Assembly: GCA_020852925.1 (NCBI GenBank)
Contig: JADYZU010000013.1
Coordinates: 62,001-126,000, forward strand
Reading direction: 5' to 3'
DNA length: 64,000 bases
DNA from: Rubellimicrobium sp.
Lineage (GTDB): Bacteria > Pseudomonadota > Alphaproteobacteria > Rhodobacterales > Rhodobacteraceae
The notes under the pieces were generated by a model. The model searched no databases. It was not told the DNA's origin and saw only the letters and a program-made list of their open reading frames with translations. The position numbers and the translations under genes are program-made. Of the stretch, positions 1 to 10,407 are shown piece after piece. Positions within the stretch are counted from its first letter, which is position 1. Each line of letters begins with the position of its first letter.

Positions 1-514
1 TGGTGACGCGCAGCTTGGCGTCGAGGTTCGACAGCGGCTCGTCGAAGAGGAACACCTGCGGCTTGCGCACGATGGCACGGCCCATCGCCACCCGCTGCCG
101 CTGCCCGCCCGAAAGCTGCTTCGGATAGCGGTCGAGCAGATGGGCAAGGTCGAGGATCTCGGCCGCGGCGCGCACCTTCTGCGCGATCTCGGCCCTGGGC
201 ATCCCGGCCATGCGCAGCGGAAAGCCGATGTTCTCGGCCACGGTCTTGTGCGGATAGAGGGCGTAGCTCTGGAACACCATGGAAATGTCGCGCTCCTTGG
301 GGAGCACGTCGTTCACCACACGGTCCCCGATCGAGATCGTGCCGCCGCTTGCCGCCTCGAGTCCGGCAAGCATGCGCAACAACGTCGATTTCCCGCAACC
401 CGACGGGCCGACAAGGACCACGAATTCGCCGTCCGCGATATCGACACTGACCCCGTGCATGACCTGCACGCTGCCATAGCGCTTGATCACGTTGTCGAAC
501 TGGACACTGGCCAT
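1..514 (-). CDS. Sugar/polyol ABC transporter ATP-binding protein (MalK/UgpC type), 3' end beyond window
   Basis: The first 171 residues of a carbohydrate-uptake ATPase are visible; the C-terminal regulatory domain lies outside the window. Walker A (GPSGCGKST, residues 36-44), Q-loop Q82, the LSGGQ signature (134-138) and Walker B ending in DE (158-159) are all intact, so it should power sugar import on the cytoplasmic face. It starts 11 bp after the polyol dehydrogenase stop and is the last visible gene of the minus-strand operon that begins with the binding protein at 4999. By family the substrate class is sugars or polyols; the exact one cannot be read from this protein. Confidence 0.93.
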   Translation of the reverse strand, partial: MASVQFDNVIKRYGSVQVMHGVSVDIADGEFVVLVGPSGCGKSTLLRMLAGLEAASGGTISIGDRVVNDVLPKERDISMVFQSYALYPHKTVAENIGFPLRMAGMPRAEIAQKVRAAAEILDLAHLLDRYPKQLSGGQRQRVAMGRAIVRKPQVFLFDEPLSNLDAKLRVT

Positions 515-525
515 GGCGGAATTCC

Positions 526-1578
526 CTATTGCGGAAGAACGATCTGCATCTTCACCTCGCCGGGCGGGGCCGCGGCGGCGATGTCGAAGGCGGCGACACT
601 TTCGGAAAAGTCGAAGGTGCGGGTGATGAGCGGCTTCACGTCGATGGCCCCCGAGGCGATCATGCCGACGCAGCGCGCAAAGACATGGGCGTAGCGGAAG
701 ATGTTCTCGACCCGGGCCTCGCGCACCATGGCGGCGCCGGCGTCATAGGCGACCGGCTCGGACTGGCCGCCGATCATCACGACACAGCCCCCCGGCGCCA
801 GCGGACCGAATACCGATGCCGCCGCGCGCGGGGATCCGGTCGCCTCGAACACCACATCGGCGCCCCAGCCATCGGTCCCGTCGCGCACCCGCGCGGCCAG
901 ATCCTCGTGCCCGGCGTCCACCGGGACGATCGCGGGCGACAGCGCCGCCGCAATCTCGAGCTTCTTCGGCGCGATGTCCGAGACGAACACCCGCGCACAG
1001 CCCGAGGCCAGCGCCGACAGCGCGGTGACAAGGCCGATCGGCCCCGCGCCCAGCACGACGCCGACATCGCCCGGCCGGATCCGCGCCTTGGTTGCGGCGT
1101 GGATGCCGACGGCCAGCGGCTCGACCATGGCGGCCTCGGCAAAGCTCACGTTGTCGGGCAGGCGATAGGTATAGGCGGCCGGGTGCACGCAGGTCGGCCG
1201 CAGGATGCCATGCACCGGCGGCGTGGCCCAGAACCGCACCGCCGGGTCGATGTTGTACATGCCCAGCCGCGCCGCCCGGCTGTTCGGGTCGGGGATGCCC
1301 GGCTCCATGCAGACGCGGTCCCCCACGGCAAGACCGCTGACCGCCGCGCCGCATTCGATCACCGTGCCCGATGCCTCGTGGCCCAGGATCATCGGCGCCT
1401 CGACCACGAACGGTCCGATCCGGCCATGGGTATAGTAATGCACGTCCGATCCGCAGATCCCCACCGTATGCAGGCGGATTCGCACGTCATGCGGCCCCAG
1501 CACCTCTTCGCTGCGGTCGATTTCGGGAAAGTCGCGCAGCGACAGCGCGCCCTTGCGTTCAAGAACGACGGACTTCAC
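526..1578 (-). CDS. Zinc-dependent polyol dehydrogenase (xylitol/L-iditol dehydrogenase-like)
   Basis: A 350-residue medium-chain dehydrogenase expected to oxidise a polyol to a ketose with NAD in the cytoplasm. Catalytic zinc ligands are visible as Cys42 (GICGSD) and the GHE motif at 66-68; the Rossmann motif GAGPIG follows about residue 177. The lobe that usually carries four structural-zinc cysteines has none here, as in sorbitol dehydrogenases that lack structural zinc. It sits inside the ABC operon, 3 bp from the small membrane protein gene and 11 bp from the ATPase, which supports a polyol such as xylitol, sorbitol or arabinitol as the transported substrate. The precise polyol is inferred. 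Confidence 0.88.
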   Translation of the reverse strand: MKSVVLERKGALSLRDFPEIDRSEEVLGPHDVRIRLHTVGICGSDVHYYTHGRIGPFVVEAPMILGHEASGTVIECGAAVSGLAVGDRVCMEPGIPDPNSRAARLGMYNIDPAVRFWATPPVHGILRPTCVHPAAYTYRLPDNVSFAEAAMVEPLAVGIHAATKARIRPGDVGVVLGAGPIGLVTALSALASGCARVFVSDIAPKKLEIAAALSPAIVPVDAGHEDLAARVRDGTDGWGADVVFEATGSPRAAASVFGPLAPGGCVVMIGGQSEPVAYDAGAAMVREARVENIFRYAHVFARCVGMIASGAIDVKPLITRTFDFSESVAAFDIAAAAPPGEVKMQIVLPQ

Positions 1579-1581
1579 CTC

Positions 1582-1770
1582 TCAGCCCCTCCGGATGATG
1601 TGAATGGTCAGGACGACCGAAATGGCGGTGCTGATCCAGATCGACAGGCCCACCGGCTCGATGAACCGCAGCCACAGCAGCGACTGGGCGACATAGAGGA
1701 TCACGCCGATGAACAGCCGGTCGAACCAGTTGGTCTCGATCGGAAGGAAACCGGGGCGGCGCTCTTTCAT
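1582..1770 (-). CDS. Small two-helix membrane protein of the polyol ABC operon
   Basis: A 62-residue protein with two hydrophobic stretches (about residues 18-33 and 38-58) and a charged N-terminus, so probably an inner-membrane hairpin. It lies 3 bp after the upstream permease stop and 3 bp before the dehydrogenase start, with no room for an independent promoter. I do not recognise a named family. Small membrane proteins are known in other sugar and glycerol ABC operons of alphaproteobacteria, so an accessory role in the permease complex is possible, but that is inference. Conserved spacing and coding-like composition argue that it is real. Confidence 0.7.
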   Translation of the reverse strand: MKERRPGFLPIETNWFDRLFIGVILYVAQSLLWLRFIEPVGLSIWISTAISVVLTIHIIRRG

Positions 1771-1773
1771 GGT

Positions 1774-2610
1774 CTATCCTTTCACGGCGCCGAAGGTCAG
1801 GCCGGCGACGATGTGCCGCTGCACCAGGCTGAAGACGATCAGCGCCGGGATCAGCGTGAAGACCGAGATCGCCGCCATGATCCCCCAGTTCGTGCCGGTG
1901 GTGGTGACATATTCCGACAGGCCCGTGGTCAGGGTGCGGGCGTTGAAGTTGGTGAGGGTCGCGGCCAGCAGGTATTCGTTCCAGGCAAAGACCCAGGTGA
2001 GGATCAGCGTCACCGCAAGGCCGGGCCGCGCCAGCGGGAACACCACCTCGAAGATCACGCGCCAGGAACCCGCGCCGTCCACGAAGGCGGCCTCGTCGAG
2101 TTCGCGCGGGATCCCGTCGAGGGTCGGCCGCAGCGTCCAGATCGCGAAGGGCAGGTTGAAGGTGCAGTAGACAAGGATCATCCCCGTCCGCGAATCCGCC
2201 AGCGAGAAGTCGCCCACCCGGTAGACCTGCGTCAGCAGCAGGAACAGCGGCAGCAGGAACACCGCCGGCGGGGCCATCCGGTTGGTGATGGTCCAGAAGA
2301 AGATGCTTTCCTTGCCGCCCAGGTCGAATCGGGTCAGCGCGTAGCAGGCAAAGAAGCCCAGCGTGGTGCACAGGAGGGCGTTGCCGCTGCTGATGATGAG
2401 CGAGTTCACCATGTAGCTGCGCAGGGTGCGGTCCGAGAGCACGTCGGTGTAGTTCTTCCAGTAGAAATCGCTGAGCCACAGCGAGGGCGTCGAGAACAGC
2501 TCGACCGCCGGCTTGACCGAGATGACAAAGAGCCAGTAGACCGGGAACAGGGTCGCGATGCTCATGAGCGTCCAGAACAGGACGGCGATCCAGGGGCTAC
2601 GTTCGCGCAT
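1774..2610 (-). CDS. Carbohydrate ABC transporter permease, MalG type
   Basis: A 278-residue inner-membrane permease with about six transmembrane helices. The cytoplasmic EAA loop that docks the ATPase is visible near residues 190-215 (EAAFVDGAG, then a conserved proline region). The C-terminus GLTFGAVKG matches the typical MalG ending. It pairs with the MalF-type permease whose stop lies 3 bp upstream. Together with the binding protein at 3563-4999 and the ATPase at 1-514 it forms one importer. Confidence 0.93.
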   Translation of the reverse strand: MRERSPWIAVLFWTLMSIATLFPVYWLFVISVKPAVELFSTPSLWLSDFYWKNYTDVLSDRTLRSYMVNSLIISSGNALLCTTLGFFACYALTRFDLGGKESIFFWTITNRMAPPAVFLLPLFLLLTQVYRVGDFSLADSRTGMILVYCTFNLPFAIWTLRPTLDGIPRELDEAAFVDGAGSWRVIFEVVFPLARPGLAVTLILTWVFAWNEYLLAATLTNFNARTLTTGLSEYVTTTGTNWGIMAAISVFTLIPALIVFSLVQRHIVAGLTFGAVKG

Positions 2611-2613
2611 CGC

Positions 2614-3492
2614 TCAACCCTTGTCCTTGTTGCGCGGCGCGATCAGGCCGACATACATCAGCCAGCACACCACGATGGTGAGATAGAGCACGATCACCGA
2701 CACGGCCGAGCCGTAGCCGTAGTTCGTGCGGGGGAACACTTCCTTGAAGATGTGCACGCCGATGAAGCGCGTGGCCGATCCCGGCCCGCCCCCCGTGAGC
2801 ATCAGCACCTCGTCCACGATGCGCAGTGCGTCCATCAGGCGGATGAACACCGTGGCCAGGATCGCCGGCCGGATCATCGGCAGGGTGATGTGCCAGAAGA
2901 TCTGCGCCCTGCCGGCCCCGTCGATCTGCGCCTGTTCGAACGGGTCGGCCGGCAGCGAGACAAGCGCCGCGATCATGGTCAGCGTGACCAGCGGCGTCCA
3001 GTGCCACACATCCATGACGACCGTGACGACAAAGGCCTGAACCGCGTTCTGGCCGATGTTCAGGTCATATCCGAGCCAGCCCTGCATGGCCGCGGGGATG
3101 ATGCCGATCGAGGGCGTCATCATCAGCTTCCAGACCGATCCGACGATGATCGGCGCCATGATCAGCGGCAGCGTGTGGATGGTGCGGAAGAACGCCTTGC
3201 CCGGAAAATCGCGCAGGAAGGCAAGGGCAAGGACATAGCCCAGCAGGATCTGGCTGGCCACGGCGAAGGCCACGAAGGCGGCCGTGACCCCGAGCGAGGC
3301 CAGGAACTGACCGTCAAAGACGATGCGGCGATAGTTCTGCGCCCAGTTGAACACCATGTCCGGGTTGGCGCCGAACGGGTTCCACTGATGGAACGAGACG
3401 ACGATGACATAGATGAAGGGGACGACGCCGAACAGGAACAGGATCAGCAGCGTCGGCGCCAGGAGGATCCAGCCGAAGGTCCGGGATTGCAT
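2614..3492 (-). CDS. Carbohydrate ABC transporter permease, MalF type
   Basis: A permease of about 292 residues with six predicted helices; the EAA-type loop reads EQAQIDGAGRAQIFWHITLP about two thirds along. The frame is open up to 3537, but the best ribosome site (GGAAGGA) lies 9 nt before an ATG at 3492 (MQSRTFG). The start at 3537 would also fall inside the inverted repeat at 3527-3552. I therefore chose 3492. It is the second gene after the binding protein in the polyol uptake operon. Function as a membrane channel subunit is certain by family; specificity is not. Confidence 0.9.
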   Translation of the reverse strand: MQSRTFGWILLAPTLLILFLFGVVPFIYVIVVSFHQWNPFGANPDMVFNWAQNYRRIVFDGQFLASLGVTAAFVAFAVASQILLGYVLALAFLRDFPGKAFFRTIHTLPLIMAPIIVGSVWKLMMTPSIGIIPAAMQGWLGYDLNIGQNAVQAFVVTVVMDVWHWTPLVTLTMIAALVSLPADPFEQAQIDGAGRAQIFWHITLPMIRPAILATVFIRLMDALRIVDEVLMLTGGGPGSATRFIGVHIFKEVFPRTNYGYGSAVSVIVLYLTIVVCWLMYVGLIAPRNKDKG

Positions 3493-3526
3493 CTGCCACA
3501 TTCCTTCCGGCAGGCGGGTCAGGGGG

Positions 3527-3552
3527 GGGGCCGCCACCGTGGCGGCGGCCCC
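3527..3552 (-). terminator. Intercistronic GC hairpin after the binding-protein gene
   Basis: Arms GGGGCCGCC (3527-3535) and GGCGGCCCC (3544-3552) can form a 9-bp stem just after the binding-protein stop and before the permease. No T-run follows. Such hairpins commonly attenuate transcription or protect the upstream mRNA, giving more binding protein than permease; that role is inferred. Confidence 0.55.
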
Positions 3553-3562
3553 GGGGATGGTC

Positions 3563-4999
<1,437 letters not shown>

Positions 5000-5114
5000 G
5001 GATTGTCCTCCCAGATCCTCGTGCGCCGGTGCCCGGTCCGCCTGTATCGCGGACTCGTCTTCGCGCCGGGGCATGTTGGCAAATCCGGCCCCTTGACGCA
5101 AGGAAAACTTTCAA

Positions 5115-5141
5115 ATGTATCGACTGCAATGCATATGTATC
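5115..5141. promoter_or_regulatory. Candidate SorC-regulator operator: direct repeats in divergent promoter
   Basis: ATGTATC occurs at 5115-5121 and again at 5135-5141, exactly 20 bp apart (two helical turns). The palindromic core TGCAATGCA lies between them at 5125-5133. This is an AT-rich island in a GC-rich gap between the binding-protein gene and the SorC-type regulator. SorC-family proteins act as oligomers on such spaced repeats; assignment to this regulator is inference from position. Confidence 0.5.
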
Positions 5142-5193
5142 CACCGTGACGGCCTTGCTTGACCGACCCCCCGCCTGAAGGTGAGATGCGCCC

Positions 5194-6150
5194 ATGAATG
5201 ATGACGCCAATCCCGAAGCCGATGCCTTCACCGCCGAGGTCTGCTGGCATTACTATGTCAACGAACTGACCCAGGCCGAAATCGCCCGCGTGCTGGGCGC
5301 CACCCGCCTGCGGGTGAACCAGGCGATCCAGCGCGCCAGGGCCGGGGGGATGGTGCGGATCGAGATCGATTCGCCCTTCCTGCCGCGCCTCGATCTTCAG
5401 GATCGGTTGCAACGGCATTTCGGCCTTGAACGGGTTCAGGTCGCGCCGGCGCATCCGGTGCAGTACGACTATCACACGCCGGTGGGAACCGCGCTTGCCT
5501 CCTACATGTCGACCCGGCTGCGGGCGGGGGCGTGGAAGCTGGTCGGGGTTTCCTGGGGCGAGACCCTGCAACGCTGCATCGAGCGGATGTTGCCGCACAA
5601 CCTGCCCGAGGTCGAGGTCATCTCGATGCTGGGCGGCACCAGCCGGGGCGAGACCCTGAACGCCTTTGCCATCGCCTCGGGGTTTGCCGCCCGCCTTGGC
5701 GCGCGCTATTCGCTGCTGGCGGCGCCGATCTTTCTGGCCGACCGGATCGACCGCGCGGCGTTTCTGGAACAGGATGTCTTCGTCGGGCAGTTCGAGAAGT
5801 TCACCCGCCTCGACGCGGCGATCCTGACCGCAAGCAACATCTCGGATCTCAGCTATCTGGTGCGGACCGGGCTGCCGGGCGGGATCAGCGCGGCCGAACT
5901 GATCGCGGCCGGCGCCGTGGGCGATGTGGTCGGCCGGTTCCTGGACGACAGCGGCAAGGTGGTGTCGAGCCGGCTGGAAGGCCGGACGATCGGGATCGCC
6001 CTCGATGTGCTGCGGCAGGTGCCCGAACGGGTGCTGGCGGCGGCGGGCGGGCACAAGGTGCCGATCATCCGCGCGGTGCTGGGCGCGGGCATCGCCAATG
6101 TCCTTGTCACCGACGACGTGACCGCGCGGCTGCTCCTCGAGGAGGGGTGA
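5194..6150 (+). CDS. SorC/DeoR-family sugar-responsive transcriptional regulator
   Basis: A 318-residue protein with an N-terminal helix-turn-helix (about residues 22-50, ELTQAEIARVLGATRLRVNQ). A C-terminal sugar-phosphate isomerase-like domain typical of SorC regulators follows, with a GGTSRGET phosphate-binding-like motif near residues 148-155. It is divergent from the polyol ABC operon and most likely controls it in response to a phosphorylated or free polyol/sugar. Length and domain order match the family. The gene is followed by about 210 bp without a recognisable gene. Confidence 0.9.
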   Translation: MNDDANPEADAFTAEVCWHYYVNELTQAEIARVLGATRLRVNQAIQRARAGGMVRIEIDSPFLPRLDLQDRLQRHFGLERVQVAPAHPVQYDYHTPVGTALASYMSTRLRAGAWKLVGVSWGETLQRCIERMLPHNLPEVEVISMLGGTSRGETLNAFAIASGFAARLGARYSLLAAPIFLADRIDRAAFLEQDVFVGQFEKFTRLDAAILTASNISDLSYLVRTGLPGGISAAELIAAGAVGDVVGRFLDDSGKVVSSRLEGRTIGIALDVLRQVPERVLAAAGGHKVPIIRAVLGAGIANVLVTDDVTARLLLEEG

Positions 6151-6364
6151 GCGCCGGGACCGCCGGTCACCGCCCGTTCGGGCACGGCTTCGGCGGCAGG
6201 CCGGCCGGAGGGCGCTTTTCCGGCATGTGGCCCGGGATCGCCCGATCCGCAGGCAGCCCGGCCCGGGGCGGGGTGCTTGATTCCCCGGCCGGATCGGTCG
6301 ATCCTGTCCCCGGGGGGCAGGCCGCGCGGGCGCTGCCGGTTCAGGCGGGGGGCAGGTCGGGCAA

Positions 6365-6913
6365 GTGAGATCCGCATTGTCCTTCCTGCGCGCGCTGCCG
6401 GACAGCGCGGCCTTCGGGCGGGGCGCCCTCTTTCAGGGCCAGACCCGGCCGGGGACCGGCCCGCGGCCCACGCCGACGGTCGGCCGCTTTGAAGATGTGA
6501 CGCTCTGGCCCAGCACCGGGTTCCTCTGTCACGGACAGATCGCGGATGGCGGCCCGTCGCTGCCGCCGGGCAGCGATCCGCTCATCGCCGGGTATCGCCG
6601 CAACGACATCGTCTTTGCCCTGCCAGACCGGCAGGGTCGGGGGCAGGGGCGGCGCGGCGGGGTGCTGCGCGGGCCGCATGTCTGGGGCGGTTACGCCGCG
6701 CGGCATTTCGGCCACCTGATCGCCGAGCATCTGCCGCGGCTGGTGGCGGGCCTCGATGCCGCACCGGACGCGACCTGCCTCCTTGCCCTGCGTCCCGAAG
6801 GGATCACCCGCATCGCGCCATGGCTGTCGGTTCCCGGCATGGTCACCGACGCCCTCGCCTGGTTCGGGGTGCCGCGCCACCCCGACGCGACGGCACACGG
6901 GGATGTTTCTTGA
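6365..6913 (+). pseudogene. Truncated GT61/DUF563-like glycosyltransferase fragment
   Basis: An open frame of 182 codons from a GTG. The stretch around residues 103-122 (GGYAARHFGHLIAEHLPRL) matches the hallmark start of the DUF563/GT61 domain found in capsular-polysaccharide transferases. Those proteins are usually 350 residues or more and continue with further catalytic-domain motifs; here the frame stops about 60 residues after the motif and the next gene begins. I see no continuation in the other frames. It therefore looks like a 5' remnant. A short functional protein cannot be excluded. Confidence 0.5.
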
Positions 6914-6972
6914 CGGCTGCCGGGACGAGGCCCATCTGCGCCGCCGACAAACACCAGCAAAGGTCCGGTCCC

Positions 6973-7305
6973 ATGCAGAAGATCCTCGCCTCCGTCCTCG
7001 CCCTCAGCGTCCTGCCCCTCGCGGCCATGGCCGGGGACGGGCCCGCGACGACGGTCACGACGGCGAACTATGCCTGCGCGAACAACGAGGTGCTGCATGT
7101 CGTCTATGTGAACGGCGCGGACGGGCTGAATTTCGCCATCATCCAGCAGATGGACGAGATGATCCCCCTTCAGCAGGAAGTCTCGGCTTCGGGGGCGATC
7201 TACAGCGCGATCAGTCCCGACTACACCTACACACTTCTCACCGAAGGCAACGAGGCGTTCCTCGAGGATGATCAGGGCCGCATCCTTGACGACTGCGCCA
7301 TGTGA
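6973..7305 (+). CDS. MliC-family lysozyme inhibitor-like secreted protein
   Basis: A 110-residue protein with a cleavable signal peptide (residues 1-20, ending AAMAGD), so probably periplasmic. The mature part shows the MliC pattern: YAC near the start, V-Y-V-N-G, an SGAIYSA segment (ASGxxY in the family), then EGNEAFLED and a final Cys two residues from the end that can pair with the first Cys. No lipobox Cys is at the cleavage site, so it is soluble rather than a lipoprotein. MliC proteins inhibit C-type lysozyme. It stands alone between the GT61 remnant and the SnoaL cluster. Confidence 0.75.
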   Translation: MQKILASVLALSVLPLAAMAGDGPATTVTTANYACANNEVLHVVYVNGADGLNFAIIQQMDEMIPLQQEVSASGAIYSAISPDYTYTLLTEGNEAFLEDDQGRILDDCAM

Positions 7306-7455
7306 GCGCATTCGGGCCGCGGCGTCCTCAGACATCCCGGCCAGTCGAAGGCGGCGGCACCAGCCGCCGCTCGTCCGCAGCGCCGGTGCGCGTGGTGATG
7401 GCGCCTCTGGTCGCCGGTGTGGTCCCGCGTGGAACGACGGCGCGGGGCGGGGGGC

Positions 7456-8430
7456 TCAGACCCCTCCGGTGGCAAGCAGGATCTGTTTCCAGACGGCCGT
7501 CTCATCGAACAGCGTGAATTCGCGGCGCAGGCCCCAGGGGCCGAATTCGGCATGGGTGATGCCCAGCACATGGACCAGGGCCCCGCTGGGCGTGCCAAAG
7601 CCGCCCCAGCCGGAGTGACGGCCGTGCAGGCTCCACCGCACGGCGGCGCGGGGCGGCATCATCGGGTCGTCGCGGCCGATCACATGGTGCAGCGTGAAGG
7701 CCGCGTCGGGAAAGGCCGCGCGCAACTGCATCCAGAACCGGTCGGCGTCGCCGGGGCCGTGGCCACTGACCCCGCCGGGGTATTCAAGCTGGGCGGCGCG
7801 ATCGTAGGTGGCGGGGATGGCGGCAAAGTCGGCGGCCATGATCCGGGTCAGCAGCTCGGCCAGTCGGGCGCCCCAGGGATTGTCGTTGCCGCGCCCGCTG
7901 TAGGGGCCGGGGATGTCATTGGCGGGTGTCAGCGGCTGGACGCAGGCCGAGGGGCCGCCTTCGCGGGCGATCTGGTCGCGGGCAAAGGCGGCCGGATCGA
8001 GCCCCATCTGCCGGACGATGGCGCCCTGATCGCGGATCAGCCATTCGTCGTCGATGCGGTTGTCGCGGGCGTGGCAGTCGGCCAGGATACGGTAGCGCAG
8101 CCGCCGCCCGGTGGCCGGGCCATAGGCTCCGTCGCCCAGATGCGTGGCGGTGGACAACAGCCGGTGCGACGACAGCATCCCCGTCTCGGGTGTGCCGGAC
8201 CAGATGACGTCCTCGCCCAGAAGCGTGCGGTCGGGGAATTCCGCCAGCGTCGCCATCGTCGCGCCGATGACCCCCTGGTTGCCGCGCACCACCGAGGCCG
8301 GAGAGCGCACGACGATGTCGGGCGCATAATAGCGGTGGAGCGCGTGGATATTGCGGTCTTCCCAGATTTCCCTGGTGATTCCGATCACGTAGTCGGGAAA
8401 GTCGCGCCAGCGGGGGTCAAAGCCTTGCAT
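7456..8430 (-). CDS. Two-domain SnoaL-like (NTF2 fold) protein
   Basis: A 324-residue protein with two SnoaL/ester-cyclase-like domains: residues about 5-150 (NIHALHRYYAPDIVV is the typical alpha/beta-barrel opening) and about 185-320 (DFAAIPATYDRAAQLEYPGG). The start at 8430 shares one base with the LacI-type gene stop (TGATG), so the two are translationally coupled. It is the distal gene of the sugar ABC operon that starts at 14970. SnoaL-like folds serve as cyclases, isomerases or binding modules; no catalytic function can be read here. A role in handling the imported sugar derivative is inferred from context. Confidence 0.75.
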   Translation of the reverse strand: MQGFDPRWRDFPDYVIGITREIWEDRNIHALHRYYAPDIVVRSPASVVRGNQGVIGATMATLAEFPDRTLLGEDVIWSGTPETGMLSSHRLLSTATHLGDGAYGPATGRRLRYRILADCHARDNRIDDEWLIRDQGAIVRQMGLDPAAFARDQIAREGGPSACVQPLTPANDIPGPYSGRGNDNPWGARLAELLTRIMAADFAAIPATYDRAAQLEYPGGVSGHGPGDADRFWMQLRAAFPDAAFTLHHVIGRDDPMMPPRAAVRWSLHGRHSGWGGFGTPSGALVHVLGITHAEFGPWGLRREFTLFDETAVWKQILLATGGV

Positions 8431-9446
8431 CAGTTCTGGTCCTTGTGTCGAACGGTGCTGCGCGAGACCAGCGGGCCGGTGACGCGCAGTTTGCGGGGGG
8501 GGCCCGCGCCTTCGATCTGGCGCAGGAGAAGATCGACCGTCATCGCCACCATGTCCTGCACCGGCTGGCGGATGGTGGTGAGGTCGTAGACCGGCCACGA
8601 GGCGAGCGGCACGTCATCAAAGCCGATCACCGACACGTCGCCGGGGACAGACAGGCCAAGTTCGTGGCGCAGCACGTCCAGCAGTGCAAAGGCCATGTGG
8701 TCGCTGGCGGCAAATACGGCCTCCGGCCGATCGGGGCGGGCGAACATCTCGCGCGCGGCCGCGAGGGCGGTTTCGCGCTGATACTGACCGTCGATCATCG
8801 ACACGGGGACAAGGCCCGCGGCATCCATCGCCTGACGAAAGCCGACGGCCCGGTCGCGCCCGGTGGACGAACCCTGCCAGCCCATCAGATGCGCGATGCG
8901 GCGATGTCCGGCGGCGATCAGATGTCCGGTCGCCAGCCGCCCGCCCGCGACGTTGTCCGAGGTGACTTCGGACAGGCGCGGGTCTTCCTGCCCGCGGTTG
9001 AAGAGAACGACGGGAATGCCGGCCGCCTCGCAGCGCGCGGTCAGTTCGCTCGACATGGCAACGCTGGCGGTGATGATGCCATCGACCTGATAATCCAGCA
9101 ACTCTTCGACCACCTCGGGGACGCGGCGGGTGGAATTGGCCATGAAGACAAGGATGTGATAGCCGCGGTCCTGCAGCGCGTGGGACAGGAGTTCCAGCGC
9201 GACGGGATAGAACTGGTTTTCCAGATAGGCGACAACCAGACCGATGATGCGCGTGCGCCCGGTGATGAGCGAGCGGGCGAGGACGTTCGGCCGGTATCCC
9301 AGCGCCTTGGCCGCCGCACGGACCTTTTCGACGGTCCTGGGCGAGGCCGAGGCACCCGGTGTGAAGACGCGGCTGACGGCGGACTGGCTGACGCCGGCCA
9401 GTCGCGCCACATCGACGGCGGTGACCCGGGGGGGCGTGCCGTTCAT
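8430..9446 (-). CDS. LacI-family transcriptional regulator
   Basis: A 338-residue LacI/GalR regulator: helix-turn-helix at about residues 8-28 (TAVDVARLAGVSQSAVSRVF), hinge helix around 45-60, then a periplasmic-binding-protein-like effector domain. The start at 9446 gives the standard short N-terminus; the frame is open further upstream but has no family similarity there. It lies within the sugar ABC cluster and probably recognises the two 16-bp palindromes at 14987-15002 and 15043-15058. Repression relieved by a sugar is the usual mode for the family. Confidence 0.93.
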   Translation of the reverse strand: MNGTPPRVTAVDVARLAGVSQSAVSRVFTPGASASPRTVEKVRAAAKALGYRPNVLARSLITGRTRIIGLVVAYLENQFYPVALELLSHALQDRGYHILVFMANSTRRVPEVVEELLDYQVDGIITASVAMSSELTARCEAAGIPVVLFNRGQEDPRLSEVTSDNVAGGRLATGHLIAAGHRRIAHLMGWQGSSTGRDRAVGFRQAMDAAGLVPVSMIDGQYQRETALAAAREMFARPDRPEAVFAASDHMAFALLDVLRHELGLSVPGDVSVIGFDDVPLASWPVYDLTTIRQPVQDMVAMTVDLLLRQIEGAGPPRKLRVTGPLVSRSTVRHKDQN

Positions 9447-9726
9447 GGCATGCCCCGTGGCGGGTTGGTCTGGGGGGTTGGCATCATGGCAGCGCCCTTC
9501 CGGTCTCGGGGTCGAATCCGCTGCAAGACTTGTTGAATTCGCACAGGCTTGCCAATGGGTCGGCGCCGATCCGGGGAGGCGCGTCCGGCAGACCGGCCAC
9601 GCCGCCCCCATCGCTTCGGGCGGGGGGCGGGGCAGGCGGCCGTGCATTCCGACGAAGCCGCCGCAGGATCGGCCGCTGCCAGTGTCTGGCGCGGGGTCGT
9701 GAAACCGGCTTTCGTCGTTGCGGGCT
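9447..9726. other. 280-bp gap with no supported gene
   Basis: Between the LacI gene start and the single-domain SnoaL gene stop. Open frames here are continuations or shadows without recognisable protein features. I see no clear promoter, so an internal promoter for the LacI gene is possible but unsupported. Confidence 0.5.
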
Positions 9727-10269
9727 TCATGCTGCGGGGGCCGCCGGCGGGCGGGGCGGGGTCCGTTCGCCGCGGTCGAATGTTTCCCAGCCATGGCCGT
9801 TGAAACAGTCGACGCCCAGTTGTGCCATGACATGGGGAAAATCGACCATCACCCAGTTGTCGGTGATGCGGCCGTCCACGACCTTCCAGAAGTCCATGTA
9901 GCGGATGATGACCCGCTTGCCGGTGGGGGCGATGCCCATGAATTCGCCGGCATGGGTCGCCTCCTGCCGGCCAAAGGCCGCAGCCCATTCGCCCATGAAG
10001 AGGCGCGCCTCGTCGATGCAGACCTTGTCGCGGAAGGCGGCCTGGAACGGGCGCTGCCAGTTGTTCTGGAATTCGGCCAGGCCGGTCTTGGTGCCGCAGC
10101 CCTGGTTGCCCATCCAGCGAAAGCTCTCGGCAAAGAACTGGCCGATGTCGTCGATGCGGTGGTCGTTGAGTCCGTCGACCATGCCTTCGATCACGGCGCG
10201 GGTGGCGGCGGTCTGAGTCATGTCCGTGTCACGGCTGAGCACGGCCTGTTCGGGGCGAGAGCCTTTCAT
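9727..10269 (-). CDS. Single-domain SnoaL-like protein
   Basis: A 180-residue SnoaL-like polyketide-cyclase-fold protein. The pattern GLNDHRIDDIGQFFAESFRW, then GIAPTGKRVIIRYMDFWKV and ITDNWVMVDFPHVMAQLG, matches the family's helices and closing sheet. The start at 10269 has AAGGA 8 nt upstream. Its C-terminal motif (R-I-T/AxNWVMxDxxxxxxQxGV) is shared with the protein at 15075-16031, showing that the two are paralogues within one cluster. It follows the MalG-type permease in the sugar ABC operon. Enzymatic activity is unknown. Confidence 0.8.
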   Translation of the reverse strand: MKGSRPEQAVLSRDTDMTQTAATRAVIEGMVDGLNDHRIDDIGQFFAESFRWMGNQGCGTKTGLAEFQNNWQRPFQAAFRDKVCIDEARLFMGEWAAAFGRQEATHAGEFMGIAPTGKRVIIRYMDFWKVVDGRITDNWVMVDFPHVMAQLGVDCFNGHGWETFDRGERTPPRPPAAPAA

Positions 10270-10407
10270 GGCTACATCCTTGTGCAAGGGGTTTGGGGGG
10301 GTGGCAGGCGGACGCCCGGCGCAGGACGTGGTCGCGCGGCAGATGCCTGAACGCGGGATGGGTCATGGGGGGCAGGGACAATGCGGGCATGGACATGGGC
10401 GGCCGCC

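Noticed and set aside
6151-6364. A gene in the gap after the SorC-type regulator
   Set aside because: Open frames are continuations of shadow frames without a ribosome site or recognisable domain.
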